Shown piece by piece: positions 21,801 through 33,800 of a DNA stretch of 64,000 nt. The DNA is taken from assembly GCA_964036275.1 (NCBI GenBank), contig OZ038437.1:12329138-12393137 (forward strand). The letters run 5' to 3'. Within the stretch, counting starts at the first letter, position 1, and each line of letters starts with the position of its first letter. Origin of the DNA: Litoditis marina (lineage: Eukaryota > Nematoda > Chromadorea > Rhabditida > Rhabditidae). The notes under the pieces were generated by a model. It was not told where the DNA came from and did no database searches. It saw only the letters and a program-made list of their open reading frames with translations. The position numbers and the translations under genes are program-made.

Positions 21801-24800
21801 GAATGATTGGAATTGGACTTGAACAACTCCCAAACAACGAATCTAGATAATTTTTGACTAACTTTAGCAGTTTTGCAATAGGTTTCCAATAAAACCGAAC
21901 AGTAGTTTGCGTCGAAGAATATTATAACTCTACTCTTATAGTTTCCGTTTATAACAACATTTGAAAGAGGTTTTTTTTCAGAAAAGTGAGACGTCCAAAA
22001 CAGACGAAACTGAAAAGGTAGAGGCAGAGTCTGTGAAGGAAGAAGAAAAGAAAGAGGAGAAAGAAGAAGAAAAGAAAGAGGAGAAAGAAGAAGAAAAGCA
22101 AGAGGTGGGTTTAGGTTGAATTGTAGATTGTAGTTTGATCCACAAGTTCAGGGCGGAAGTTTTGAAACACAGCGGAAGAAAAGGTGAAGTCCATCTGGTA
22201 TAGTCGGATAGTTGTTCTGTTTTCTTGGATATGATACAGAAATGTATACATTTGCAAGGTGTTGCTTTGATGCGCTAAAAACATACACCAGCAAGGTTGT
22301 CCGAATAGTCAGAAAAGTTTAGAAAAAGAAAATCCTAAATTTTCACGTGTTTACATCTGAAAACGGATTGCTTTTTGTCGCTTAGTCGAACCTTACTGGT
22401 GTATGGCTAAAAATGGAGAGGTTTTCGTCTGGCCTTTGGTGAAACTGGTTGCCTTCCTTGTGATCTCGACATACGTAAGCTACCCCCTCTTTTCGATGTT
22501 GACACTGACGCTCACTTTTGCTCGACTTTTAGTTTATTACTGTTTAAAGGCATCTTTCAAGACAAAAATGCGATTATATCGTAGCTTTCACTTACACATA
22601 CACCGCCAAGGTCTCTTATAAGATGGAGGGTTGCGAACTAACAACTAATTTTTTGAAAAGTAGGGGGTCGCGAGTTGAAAAACAGCGAAATCCATACAAA
22701 AACACAACATTAAACCAAAAATTGATGAAAATCGCAGTTTAAGGGGGGTCGCGACTCAAAAAAGAAGGGGGTATCGCGAGATTTCAGGAAAAATTAGAGA
22801 CCCTTGGCGATGTATGCACTTACACATGCTTACTTTTCGGTGTCGCTCATGCTCACATTTCTCACCCCGCTAGGGGACTATTTTACGTATGGATCTCGAA
22901 GATATTGAACGTGACGTATGTTCAATTAAATTAGTTAGAATTTGTATTTTATTATAATGATCTTTATTTAACCAGGAGGAAAAACCATCGGAATCCGAAG
23001 CGAAGGCTGAGCCAGAGGTAGTCGAGAAAGAGAAGTCGGAGAGCACAGAGAAAAGGTATGTCAATGGTTCATTCGTTAATTGCTACTTTCCTTTTTTCGA
23101 TGGGAACGCAGCAAGTGTTTTGGATGTTTCTGAAGATAATGTTAGTGGAGTGATAATTTTCAGCGATTCGGAACGATTCTGATCGTTTTTCGCTCCAATT
23201 TTTGAGTTTCTTATATTTCCAGCACCGCTTCTGCAGAGTCAGTCGATAAAGAGAAGTCGGAAGAACCTGAAGAAGATAAGGAGAGTACAGAGAAAAGGTA
23301 GGTCAAATAGGAGAGTATATTAGGAATTAGGTTTTACTTTTTAGGTTAGGAATTAGATTCTACTCTGGATTTTTTTAAAGTTAAGAGTTGAAGTGCTTTT
23401 GGATTTTTCTCAAGTCCGAGATGAATGTTAAGTAAACGAATCTTGTGTTCTTTATCTGCAGATGATGTATAGGGCTCACATTTCCCAACTGGACTCGTTG
23501 GCAGCGTGCCAAAAACTTTGGAAGACTGTTATTTGGAGAAAACATATATTTTACGGACTGTTTCCCTGAATACGAGTTATAACTAAGGGGCAGAACCCTT
23601 CCCATAAATTTATATTGTTTTGAAGTATTTCAATATGTTCAAAAACTGCCTTGAAATTTCATTGGCAAGCTGCCCAAGTCCAGTTGGGAAATGTGCGAAC
23701 TATAATGCTACTGGAATTTATACGATTTCTAGCTATTGAATAGCTTACGTTTTTCGTTCCGAAAAGTCAATTTTCGAATCGAATGTTCCATGTTTTAGTG
23801 CTGATGAGAAGACTGTTGAAAAGGAGAAAGCGCCCGAGAAGGAAGAAAAAGTAGAGGAAGAACCTGAAAAGAAAGAGGAGAGGAAAGAAGAAAAGAAAGA
23901 GGAGAAGAAGGAAGAGGACACGAAAGAGGGTTAGTTGTGATATGAGTTGTAATGTTGTAAATAAGGAAGAAGGTCGGGTTTGGTGTATGGTGAAGCGACG
24001 CTACAACGTCATCGTCAATCCTCTGTACCTCTGTTCTGTGAATTGTGAATATTCAAAATATGGCGAAATTAGCTTTAGTGGACGGATTTCTCGTTCTTGA
24101 CAATAACTCGAGAAGCATTTGTTATTGCTGTTGGAAAGAAACGGCGATCAGGTTTTTCATGAATGGGACACAAACACATTAAGTTGCATATCTGTTTGCT
24201 GCCACTTAAGAAGTATTCGGCTTATTTGTTTGTGTAGTTTTTTATCACGTTTCTATTTATTTATATTTAAATAAATATTTACAGTATCGCCTCCTGCTGT
24301 CGTGGAAAAAGTGCCAGAAGAGCTGCCGGGCGGTGCAGAAGAGTTGGAGTTGGACTATGGAGATGGAGAGGAGAATGAAGAAGAAAAGGAAGAGGAGAAA
24401 GAAGAAGAGAAGGGAGAGGATGGAAAGAAGGAGGAGGGGAATGAGCAGGATGAGGTAAAGGTTTATACCAGTAGAGGGTTTATACCAGTTAAATAGCAAT
24501 TATTGTCGATCTCGTGAAAATTTGCTCTTTTTCGATGTAAAATCGACCAATTCGGTAGAGTAGAAAGTCATACCTTACTGCTTACTGCTTACTGGTCTAT
24601 GGGGATGTTTCAAATCGTTGCCAAATGACTATTACTAGTCTGGTAGGCTTTTGAACACATATCAGACGAGTCCTTATGTGGCCCGACCAAAACAGGCAGT
24701 TTTCAGACGGGGAAGAGAGAGAAAGAGAGAGAGATTTGGGCAAACACCAGTAAGGTTCGACTAAGCGACAAAAAGTAGTCCGTTCTCAGATGTAAACACG

Positions 24801-27800
24801 TGAAAATTTATGATTTTTCGTAAAAAGTAGACCGATTTTCTTCTTTTCGGCGAAAAAGTAGTCCGTTTTTCGAACTTTTCTGACGATTCGGACAACCTCG
24901 CTGGTGTATGGATTTGGTTTTCCCTTTTATAATATATATATATATATATATATATTATGTTTCCACAGAGGCGAAAACGGTTGGAAACGCGATTGACGGG
25001 AAGACTTATCATGTTTACATCGCTGAGAACATTTTTTCTGAAACATACATTTTGACATTTGCTCGTCATTGCAGGTGATGGACATGGAAGAGGGCGAGTC
25101 CCGCAAACGCAAGCTGCGCATCGAGGCTCCGCCCACTTCCGGTGAGGGAAAGAAGAAGGCGGAGGGAGCAGAGAAAGAGGGAGAAGGAGAGGCGAAGAAA
25201 GCCAGACAGATATCGCCGTCAAGGTAGATTATTCGTTTCACAAACACAGACTGGGTTGATGGTTGACTTAAAGTAGGACGATTATGTGGGCCAATCGACC
25301 AATCCCGACGCATCGGTCCTTTGAACTGTAATTTCAAATTGTATTGCAGTTCAAAGGACTAAAACGTTGGAATTGGACCACATAAGCGTTCTTCTTCAAT
25401 AACTACTCATTTGATTACGCAATGCTCAGACCTCAGCCTATTCCTGACCAATTTTTGTATCAACCCTGACGAGATAGTGTACGTCACAGAACTCTTAGAC
25501 CTGCACACTTGTAACAGCTGGAAATTTTGGTCTGCGCTCAACACTAGAAAGTTTTCGAAATGAACTGTATACGAAAGTTTTCGCAGTTCGATCAACAACC
25601 CGATTATACTCGCTAGCCGATTTTTTTCCCAACAAGGTTTTTCTGAATCGGGTCGCAAAATTCGAAACATCGGGACTGAAAAGTTGGTGTGTTGACCGAA
25701 TGCACCGTTTTTGTTGAAAAAGTAGGTGAAGGGGGACACTATTGTAAAAAAAAAATTGGGTCTCATGGAGGGGGGGGGGGGGCTCTGCTCACCAAAGTCT
25801 GCGGGTTGTTTGCTACTTGAAAAAGAAGTATAGGTTGTACTTCATTATTGTTCAGACATCCCGAATCGGAATACGTGCACATCCGCGGTCTCGTTCGCCC
25901 GTTCACCAAGCCACAGCTGCAGGCGGAAATCTGTCACGACGGGGGCAAGATTCTCGACTTTTGGATCGATAACATCAAGAGCCATTGTATTGTGCAGGTG
26001 AGTGACTGGGAAAGGGGCGGAGCCTAGTTTTGATGTCGTTCTTGAAAATCGATTTTTGAAGACGCAGGCGTATTTGGTATTGGTATCATTTTTCACGAAT
26101 TTTTTTTCAAGATGTACGAAATGTGTAACTGCTAGGCGCCGCAGGCGTCCAGTATCCTACCTATACAAAATACAAACTAGCGTTTTCAAGTGGTAACAAG
26201 CTATTCTCCTTCTCTCCAGATGGCTTCAGTGGAGGAGGCGCGCGCCGTCCGCCACCACATGCACGGCATCCATTGGCCCACCTCGAACCCGAAGACGCTG
26301 TCCGTCCAGTTCGACACCAAGGACAATGTGCGTTTGCTTTTCACAAAATGTGTAGTTGACGTATGGTGCGACCCTCGAAATTACAACCAGGTTGCCAGAT
26401 TTCGCATCAAAACAACTTCGAACTAGCCGAATTCCACTAATTCTGGCAGAAAAACTGTCGCTTTGAGCACCTTCTGTGAAATTTCAGTGATTACAGTTAA
26501 AGACTTAGCGACGGTTCTAGAAACAATGAAAAAACAATTAGTATTTCCTCTCTCTTTCTTTTTAAATATGCTTATGCATGTTATCGCTGTTACAGCTAGA
26601 CCGTAACCGTGCCGGAACTGCCTCTCTGCCGCCCAAGTCCGAGCCAGTCGCGGCCGCTCCCGTCGCCGCTGCGGTACTGTCGCGGACCAGTTCCTCGGAT
26701 CAGAAGGACAGGGAACGACCGACTATTGGCACACTGCCGGGCAGGAACGGAAGTCTGAGGGTTACGGTAGGTTACATTTGCATATTTGAAGAGTGTGCAG
26801 TTCCGATGTTGTTTCATGCGTTGTATAAATTTGCTAACGAATTCTGTTTACATCAAGTAATGTTCCGACATCGTTGCGTCGATTACGCAGATTATCAAAT
26901 TTTCAATTTCACTACAATGTGTGTCCTTTACATTGGTTTTGGTTTTCATTCACAGTATTTTCATTTTACTTTATATTCTTCACCGGAAACACTGCAAATA
27001 TATTTTCCAGATCGAAGCCGCACTCCGCGACAACAAGAAACGGGATGAGGTGGTTGCCAAGGAGCACAAGGAGAGAGAGACCAGAAGGGAGACGGGAGGG
27101 AGTAGACTGGAGGTACGGGTATTGATTTTTATTATTTGATATATATTGATTTTTGTTGGGAAACAAGTAAAGAGAGACCAGAAGGGAGACGGGAGAGAGT
27201 AGACTGGAGGTACGGGTATTGTTCTATCCTGTTTGATCGATATTCCTATATTGATTTTCCGCTGTTATCATATATTTCTATAGTATGCCATGTTATCATT
27301 TTTTGTAGACTACTAGAAGGAGAAGAGAGAGGGGGTGGAGGTGTTTGCTTATGTATGAGGTTGAAATTCTAAGACAGTTCAGATTGTTCAGAATGGAATA
27401 GTGTTTTTTCCCCGGATGAACAGCGACTTTCTATGTTACGTGCCACTTTAAAATTGGTTCATTGATGAAAAAATCGAGGGATTTCAAATTTCGTACTCTT
27501 GGAGAAATGATGAGCGAAAAAGAAGCTCATTTTATACTGTTATTCAATTGCGCAGTCACGTGAAACATGATCAGCACAGCAGAACTCACAAACGTACAAC
27601 GAAAAAGTGCACGATTGCTCATTAGAATACTAATTTTACGTGACTATTCGATTTACTTCTAGTATACCATTCTTGTTTTCATCTCTCGTCTGTTTCCAGA
27701 AGCGCGAGGATCGTGAGAATGGTGCTTTTTCTGCGCTGAAGCGTCGCGGTCGCAGTGAGACGCCTCCCTTCAGTAGAGGAGCTGTCGAGAGAAAGAGGAG

Positions 27801-29254
27801 CAGAGATGGAGAGGGGAGAGACAGAGACGAGGGAAGGTAGGTGGTAGAGAGAGAGAAGGTAGGGGTACGGTATCAGTTTGTTACGGAGGTGTAGGGGTGA
27901 CCTGATGTTGAACGCTGTGTAAAGGAGGGAAAGGAGGCTACATGGCAAAGCCCTCAAAAAATTAGCCTGATTTCTGTACACTTTGAGCGGCCATTCAAAA
28001 TTCTTACGTGTTTCTCGGCAAATACATTCTTAAAAAGGGGGGGGGGGGGCGAGATTGTTATAGCCGTTAGGTTGGCGAAACTGTGTTTTTTTTCTCATCT
28101 TGTGCCGTACGGATGTTAAAGAATGAGGCGTGACAATGATTCCCAACCTAGCTTATAATCGATTTGAGGTATGTTTGAAATGTATTCTTCATTAATCTCT
28201 TATTCAGACGAGAGGTGAGAGAGTCTAGACGACGAGAGGAGCAGGAGGTGGAGATTGTGGTGAAGACCGCCGACGCACTGTTTCAGAAGACGAAGGCGCA
28301 GCCGAGCATCTACTTTATGCCATTGAGCGACGACCAGGTTTGTACTTTGATCCTTGTAGTTTCTCTCTGAGTTTGGTACTTTGTATGAGTATAGGAGTGC
28401 CCAAATCATCGTTTAATTTGGATCTCGAAACGTGAAAATTCATGAATTCCTATCATACATCACCAAAGCCCCTCATAAAAGGGGGAGTCGCGAACAAATC
28501 TTTGTGGATAGTAAGGGTCGCGAGCTGTTAACTAACGATTTTCATACAAAATCAGCCATAATCTCCCAGATAATAGTTGAATGCCGCCGTCTTGGGGGGT
28601 CGCGACACGAGAAAACACGGAGGGGTCGCGAGAATTTTGAAGGAATAAGAGGCCCTTGGCGGTGTATGATTCCTATTGAAAACACAGGTGGGATGCCACG
28701 GTCCGCTGACCGGGGGACCCTTAACTATGTAACAGAATGGACGAGAGGAAACCTACAACTATTTGACGAACCACACATTTTCGTGATTTCGTGCCACTGA
28801 GCTAGAGAGGGACCTATAACTTTTCGTATTTTCCAGCGGGAGGGATCATTAACTTTTTAGACCTCTAACCAGGACTATACCACATATGATTGAAAATCAA
28901 CGGGATAAAACTAAAACACAGCGGGATGGGGTAACGTACACCTCTTATGGCTGCTTTCGAAAGAATCAACCATTTACCATCAATGTTTGTCTTAGTGAAA
29001 CAGCTTCTCGAAGCAGCCGGAAAAACTGTGGACTGTGGTGGTACAGTGCGTCCATGTTCTATGGAAATATTAACTATCACTTTTGCGTTTCCTAGGCTGG
29101 TAGTCAGTGTGTTATGAACTATATGCTTCCGTTGTGTTTCCTTTATTGTTTCATTTTCCAGATTGCCGCTCGTGAGGCGAAACTTCTCTCGGAGAAGAAG
29201 CGCGCCGAGCAGCGTGAGAAGGAGCGAGAAAAGGAGCGATCGTCTCGCCGCTAA
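18843..29254 (+). CDS. acin-1: Acinus (apoptotic chromatin condensation inducer) orthologue
   Basis: There are 17 exons: 18843-18977, 19419-19505, 20095-20176, 20593-20690, 21982-22104, 22976-23055, 23223-23297, 23799-23929, 24285-24454, 25075-25223, 25856-25997, 26220-26327, 26596-26766, 27011-27112, 27700-27836, 28208-28337 and 29162-29254. All phases agree and give 670 residues. Acinus is a nuclear RNA-binding protein of the ASAP complex (with SAP18 and RNPS1), linked to splicing and the exon junction complex. The N terminus is a SAP domain (LRVVDLKEELDRLGLSKLG, residues 16-34). Residues 160-330 are highly acidic and lysine-rich and probably disordered. An RRM fold lies at about 383-455 (YVHIRGLVRPFT, FWIDNIKSHCIVQM, LSVQF). 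The C-terminal RNPS1-SAP18-binding motif includes QKTKAQPSIYFMPL at about 622-635. The tail is rich in basic and acidic residues. The start is the first ATG after a trans-splice-type acceptor. It is 875 bp downstream of the THAP gene, too far for a usual operon. Confidence 0.95.
19901..20356. mobile_element. Two same-orientation M1 MITEs flanking acin-1 exon 3
   Basis: Copies at 19901-20065 and 20189-20356 run in the same direction. The 82 bp exon 3 (20095-20176) sits between them, 29 bases after the first and 12 before the second. A third, diverged copy (about 19740-19900) adjoins the first. Confidence 0.85.
20720..20832. mobile_element. M3-family MITE copy (AAGGACGATTATGTGG ends)
   Basis: It is a 115-125 bp palindromic element: GGACGATTATGTGG(A/T)CCAATC at one end mirrors the other, with TTTAAACTGCAATT and its complement inside. 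This copy is in acin-1 intron 4. Others are at 25271-25396, 34724-34850, 37465-37587, 42116-42240, 57010-57122 and 59045-59353 (interrupted). Confidence 0.85.
20975..21590. repeat. 31 bp satellite blocks in acin-1 intron 4
   Basis: Two arrays (about 20985-21110 and 21455-21590) consist of a roughly 31 bp unit containing ATCAATCATTGAAAAAATGG followed by GATCCCACTTT or GATCCCAAAAT. The 8-base palindrome GGGATCCC recurs in each unit. The 340 bp spacer between the blocks includes a short GC-rich string, ATACGGCGCAGCCAGGTACG, related to the modules at 55404, 56671 and 57589. Confidence 0.8.
22597..22816. mobile_element. M4-family foldback MITE (CACCGCCAAGG ends)
   Basis: About 215 bp with terminal CATACACCGCCAAGGGTCTC and its complement, and GGGGTCGCGA-type strings repeated inside. 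This copy is in acin-1 intron 5. Others are at 28454-28669 (acin-1 intron 16), 31665-31879 (RAD54 intron 21) and 41165-41864 (RAD54 intron 7, interrupted by another element). Confidence 0.82.
27171..27221 (+). repeat. Duplicate of acin-1 exon 14 3' end plus splice donor
   Basis: The 51 bases 27073-27123 (the last 40 bases of exon 14 and the first 11 of the intron) recur here with about one mismatch. The copy ends with the same GACTGGAG|GTACGGGT donor context. If spliced from the AG at about 27178 it would add an in-frame mini-exon of about 11 codons. Whether it is used cannot be told from sequence. Confidence 0.85.
28669..28900. repeat. Diverged repeat related to the element nested at 49113-49312
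   Basis: It shares an AGGTGGGAT start and a CACATATG-type end with the element inside the M1 copy at 49019-49363, and similar AACTATTT/GACCTATAACTTTTC strings between. It lies in acin-1 intron 16, next to an M4 copy. Confidence 0.4.
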
Positions 29255-30875
29255 CCGTGCCCCAGTGACAACCACCCGAGAGTACTGTAGTATTGGCGCG
29301 CACTTTCCATCATTCCCCGATCACTGATACACGGTACACTAAGAGTTTCTAACGATTAGCACCCTCCTTTTTATCGATTTCATAATGGTTTCACGGCGCG
29401 TTTTCAGTACCTTTCTGGCGGCGTTTTTAGTATCTTCCTTTTGAATTTTACTTTTGGCGCACTTTCCAGCGTAAGATATATGTTATTTTCCTCTATTCCT
29501 TAACCACAGGTCATGTTTTTGTATAGATTGGTTGGCGGCAAGGCAGACAGTTTACACGCGGCGGGGCTAGTTTCTGCGATTTCGTCACCGGATGACGTCA
29601 CGTTTATCGACTTTCCCGAGATGATGACGTCACGTGTATCGATTTCCCGAGATGATCACAATTATCGATTTCCTGTGATGATGATGTCCTACCTACCGTA
29701 TCCTTCCACCTCTGATAAGGATCTACTTCATTTCATTATGCCCCGAGGGGGTTTTCGTGCCGAGTCACGATCGTTACACGTGCCAAGTCACGTTTTTGTC
29801 GTCGATGTGGGAGTATTATATATTTCGTTGTTTTGTTATATGATGATGATGATTGTCTATTAAAGGTTATATTTACAACTTGTTTCGTTTCGTGAAGTTG
29901 ATCTGGTGTGAAAATAACTATTGCGTGAAATTGGAATGGTCGTTGTAGTTTGATCGCCATAGTATTTAAATTTGGCTTGCCTTAAAAAGTTGAGCCCGCA
30001 AGCATTTTTTGGTGCAGACCTCTCACGTTTTCACGAGTTAACTCAGTACGAGTACGAGACTTGTTCCGTAAATAAATTCGAAATGCGTAGGGTGAAAAAT
30101 GGAAATCGCAGATATTTCGGCTTGCTTTTTGTATTCAGTTTTCATGTAACTTATGCGATTCAACAATTCAACAATCTTTGAATGGTGATAGTTTCAATTT
30201 TCTAGTTGGATTCTCGAGAATTAACACACTGTTTACAAACTTCATAACGTTCACCGTAAGCAAAAAGAACCGTACTTCAGAAACAGATCATCAACAACAA
30301 CGAAAATGGTTACAAACAAGAAGCCAAACAAATAGCAATAAACGGAACATATAATACAGGAAACATGGTTGGGTTGGGCACAAAATCAATACTTCAATAA
30401 TACATGGTTTCTATACAACTTCTGCCTAAGTACATAATACACTCACTAGACTGGTTGGAAACTTGGAAAAAAGGAGATTCATGCAATTAACATTCCTCAA
30501 ATAGAGAATCTACTATCCTCTGAAACACTGACTACAGGGTTCGCTCCGAAAACTTGACATGCTTGTGAAACTGGTTTGTTTGTAGTTTGATCACACTTTT
30601 TCTCAGGATACCAGACTTGAAAAAATAAATATACACAATCAGTTCTCTCGAAATTCCTCCTTACAAATCAATATAAATCAATACAGGAACGTCTTGTTTT
30701 GCAGTTTTTGTAGTTTGATCCCGCTCCGTTTCACTTTTAATCTGAACAGTCTAGAACGTCTCAGGGACCCGCGAAATTACCCCATTACTATCAACTATCA
30801 ATAATACGTCAACTACCTCCGAAAATAGGTCAAATAAGGTCGATTATCGACTTTACATAGTTATGACGTCATAGC
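29255..30875. other. Convergent 3' intergenic region of acin-1 and RAD54
   Basis: About 1.6 kb between the two stop codons. It includes a short tandem block at 29585-29695 built on GATGACGTCACGT and TATCGATTTCC. An ATTAAA-like signal at 29861 could serve acin-1. A TGACGTCA lies at 30865, just beyond the RAD54 stop. No gene is seen. Confidence 0.5.
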
Positions 30876-33800
30876 TCAATCCTCGTCACATTCCACTTCG
30901 GGCGCATAGTCTTCGTCCATTTCTTCCTCCGACTTTCGTACCTTTTTCGTTTCTACCTGAAAAAATCAATAATAGAACCGATTTCCTAGGCTCAAGACTT
31001 CCTCGCACAAAAACATCATACTTTCACTAGTCGTCAGATACAGTCTTCTCATAGGCAGAAACTGCTGTATATCTTTTTTGCTGTGTAAGACTTATAAAAA
31101 ATGAAATAAACACGATTAGGGTACTGTATTCTATGTATTCACGATTATTCACGTATTCACGTATGTATTCACGATGTATGTATTCACGATTAGGGTACTG
31201 ATTAGGGTATGAGGGTGATTAGGGTACCGATTAGGGTAGGGTGTAATACTTCAATTCTCTCATTGAAACACTGAAAAACTGTTGGAAATCCCAAAAAATA
31301 AACAAAATCCTCTCACCTTGTGCGATTTCTGATGGAAAACAAACGAAATTGAGCCGCAGTCGAACACGGAACGAAGTACCGGATCGGCCACCTGAAAAGT
31401 GGACCACAACTGAGTTCAATCAATAGTTTACGGCAACTTTTTCAGCCGTGTGTTACTTTTATTCATATTATAACAACCGAGACAATGATCACACAGTATC
31501 CGTATAGAAGGGGGTCCGTAGAATAGAAACTAGGCATGGGTGAGCTTTATTACCAGCTCATGCGGTCCGCCATGAAGATACCGCGCCGAGTGGAATCGAA
31601 CCATGGTGTTTTGGGTGCTGTTTTGGGTGAGTTGTAGTTTGTAGTCTGATCTGCGTACACTCACCATACACCGCCAAGGGTCTCTTATTCCTTCAAAATT
31701 CTCGCGACCCCTCCGTGTTTTCTCGTGTCGCGACCCCCCAAAACGGCGATATTCAACTAATTTCCGTACGATTATAGCTGATTTTGTATGAAAATCGTTA
31801 GTTGACAGTTCGCGACCCCTACTTTTCACAAGAATTTGTTTGCGACTCCCCCCTTTATGAGAGGCCTTGGCGGTGTACACTAAAACACCAGTAAGGTCCG
31901 ACTAAGCGACAAAAAGTAGTCCGTTTTAGATGTGAACACGTGAAAATTTATGATTTTCCCATCAAAAGTAGACCGATTTTCTTATTTTCGGCGAAAAAGT
32001 AGTCCGTTTTTCGAATTTTTCTGACTATTCGGACAACTTGACTGGTGTATGCGTACACTTCTAGTGATTTGTACTTTGCTCCTACGAGAGAAAAACTGCG
32101 AGATCAAACTACAAACACATAACAGGACAACACTATCAGATTGAGTTTGTAGTCTGTCACTAACCCGAACGAATCTCTATTTTTTTGACCTCCGAAAACC
32201 ATTTCACGAAAAACTACGCCTGGAGCACATCATTGTATAGTCTGTTTCACCAATCGATGACGCCTACAGTAATCCGTCAATTATTCAAGGGGGTGTTTTC
32301 TAATGAAAAAGTCATTAGTTTGGTTTTAAATTTTCAGAGGCAGTAGTAGTAAACATGCAGAAGACACTATGAAGATTTTGAGGATTTCTGGATACGCTAA
32401 TATAGTAAACTTTGACCTGGAAGAGATAGCAGATTACTGTAGAAGGTTATAAGTGGGTGGAACAAACTATAATTGTACTTTGATCTGTGCACATTGCACA
32501 ATCTAGCAGTATATCAAACTATGACCAATATCTTCTTCATTGTATAGGATTTGTCAAACCGTTGTGGACACCGTACCATCGATTTTGTATGGGACGGGGT
32601 TTGGCGAGCGGCCAGTTGGTCTGCGTATCATTGATCTACACACTCTCTCAACTGCTGGCAGATAATCAACGACCGCTCGCCCCGCATCGCTCAATCAATC
32701 GAACCCTCTGCTGTCTTTATGGGGAAAATGGCGACTATAATATTACACGTACAATAAGAAATAATGTTCGATAATCTGACCTTCTTCGCGTCTCTCTGCG
32801 CATGAAACCAGTGTGCCAGATCAGACGCGCAGTCCGATTGTTCCGGAGGATCCAGGCTCTCCACTCCATTTATACACCGTTTACACTTCAGACTGGAAAA
32901 ACACATATTGATGTTAGGGTTTGAAAAAAACTCGAAAATTTCCGAACCAGGGGTGGCCACAAGTTGCACGCGTGCAACATTTTTAGGGAGAGGGGGGTCG
33001 TAAAGGCATGCCAGGGCCGAAAAATTTCCAAATTACCATGATTTTTCACCAATTTAGGTGAATTTCCCGCAATTATGAAGATGAAGTTCTTAATGTTCGG
33101 TGAATTTGCATATTTTAAGAGGGAGGGGTCGTACCGGTGGTAGGATTGGTCAACGTTTTGGTCACCCTTGTTCCGAACTCGAAAAACTCGAAATTTCGGA
33201 CACTCGAAACTCGAATTTTTGAAAACTCCAAAAACTCGAAATTTTCAACTCGATTTACAACCCTAATTGACGTGCACTTTTATTGTGCTGTTCACAAGTC
33301 CGCATTCTTTGCTTAACAGCTTTTAGGTGATGTTCACGTCGACAACGTGATAACTTTCACACACCTACCATGACCCTCAGATTCAACTCGAGAGCTATGC
33401 AATTCACGTTTTACGTGACACACATGGTGACTTGCACACCCAAAAATGTGTGGCTACGTCTGCTCACGTGTTTTACAAGTTTTCCTCACGTAATGCTCAC
33501 GTGTTTTACACGTTTTCCTCACGTAAAGCTCACGTGTTTTACACGTTTTCCTCACGTAATGCTCACGTGTTTTACACGTTTTCCTCACGTAAAGCTCACG
33601 TGTTTTACACGTTTTCCTCACGTAATGCTCACGTGTTTTACACGTTTTCCTCACGTAATGCTCACGTGTTTTACACGTTTTCCTCACGTGAACCCCGTTT
33701 GACCTACCTCGCATGTGTATCCGAGGCGCAGTCGGTTTCCAGCTTGAACAGCGATTTCAGCGACTCCGAACTGAAATGGCGGGCCACGTCTTCGCCGGCA

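Noticed and set aside
31110..31250. TTAGGG-like telomeric repeat
   Set aside because: Units are GATTAGGGTA, irregular and inside a RAD54 intron. Nematode telomeres are TTAGGC.
33462..33690. CRISPR-like regular 33 bp repeats
   Set aside because: Units are contiguous with no unique spacers. It is a eukaryotic minisatellite.
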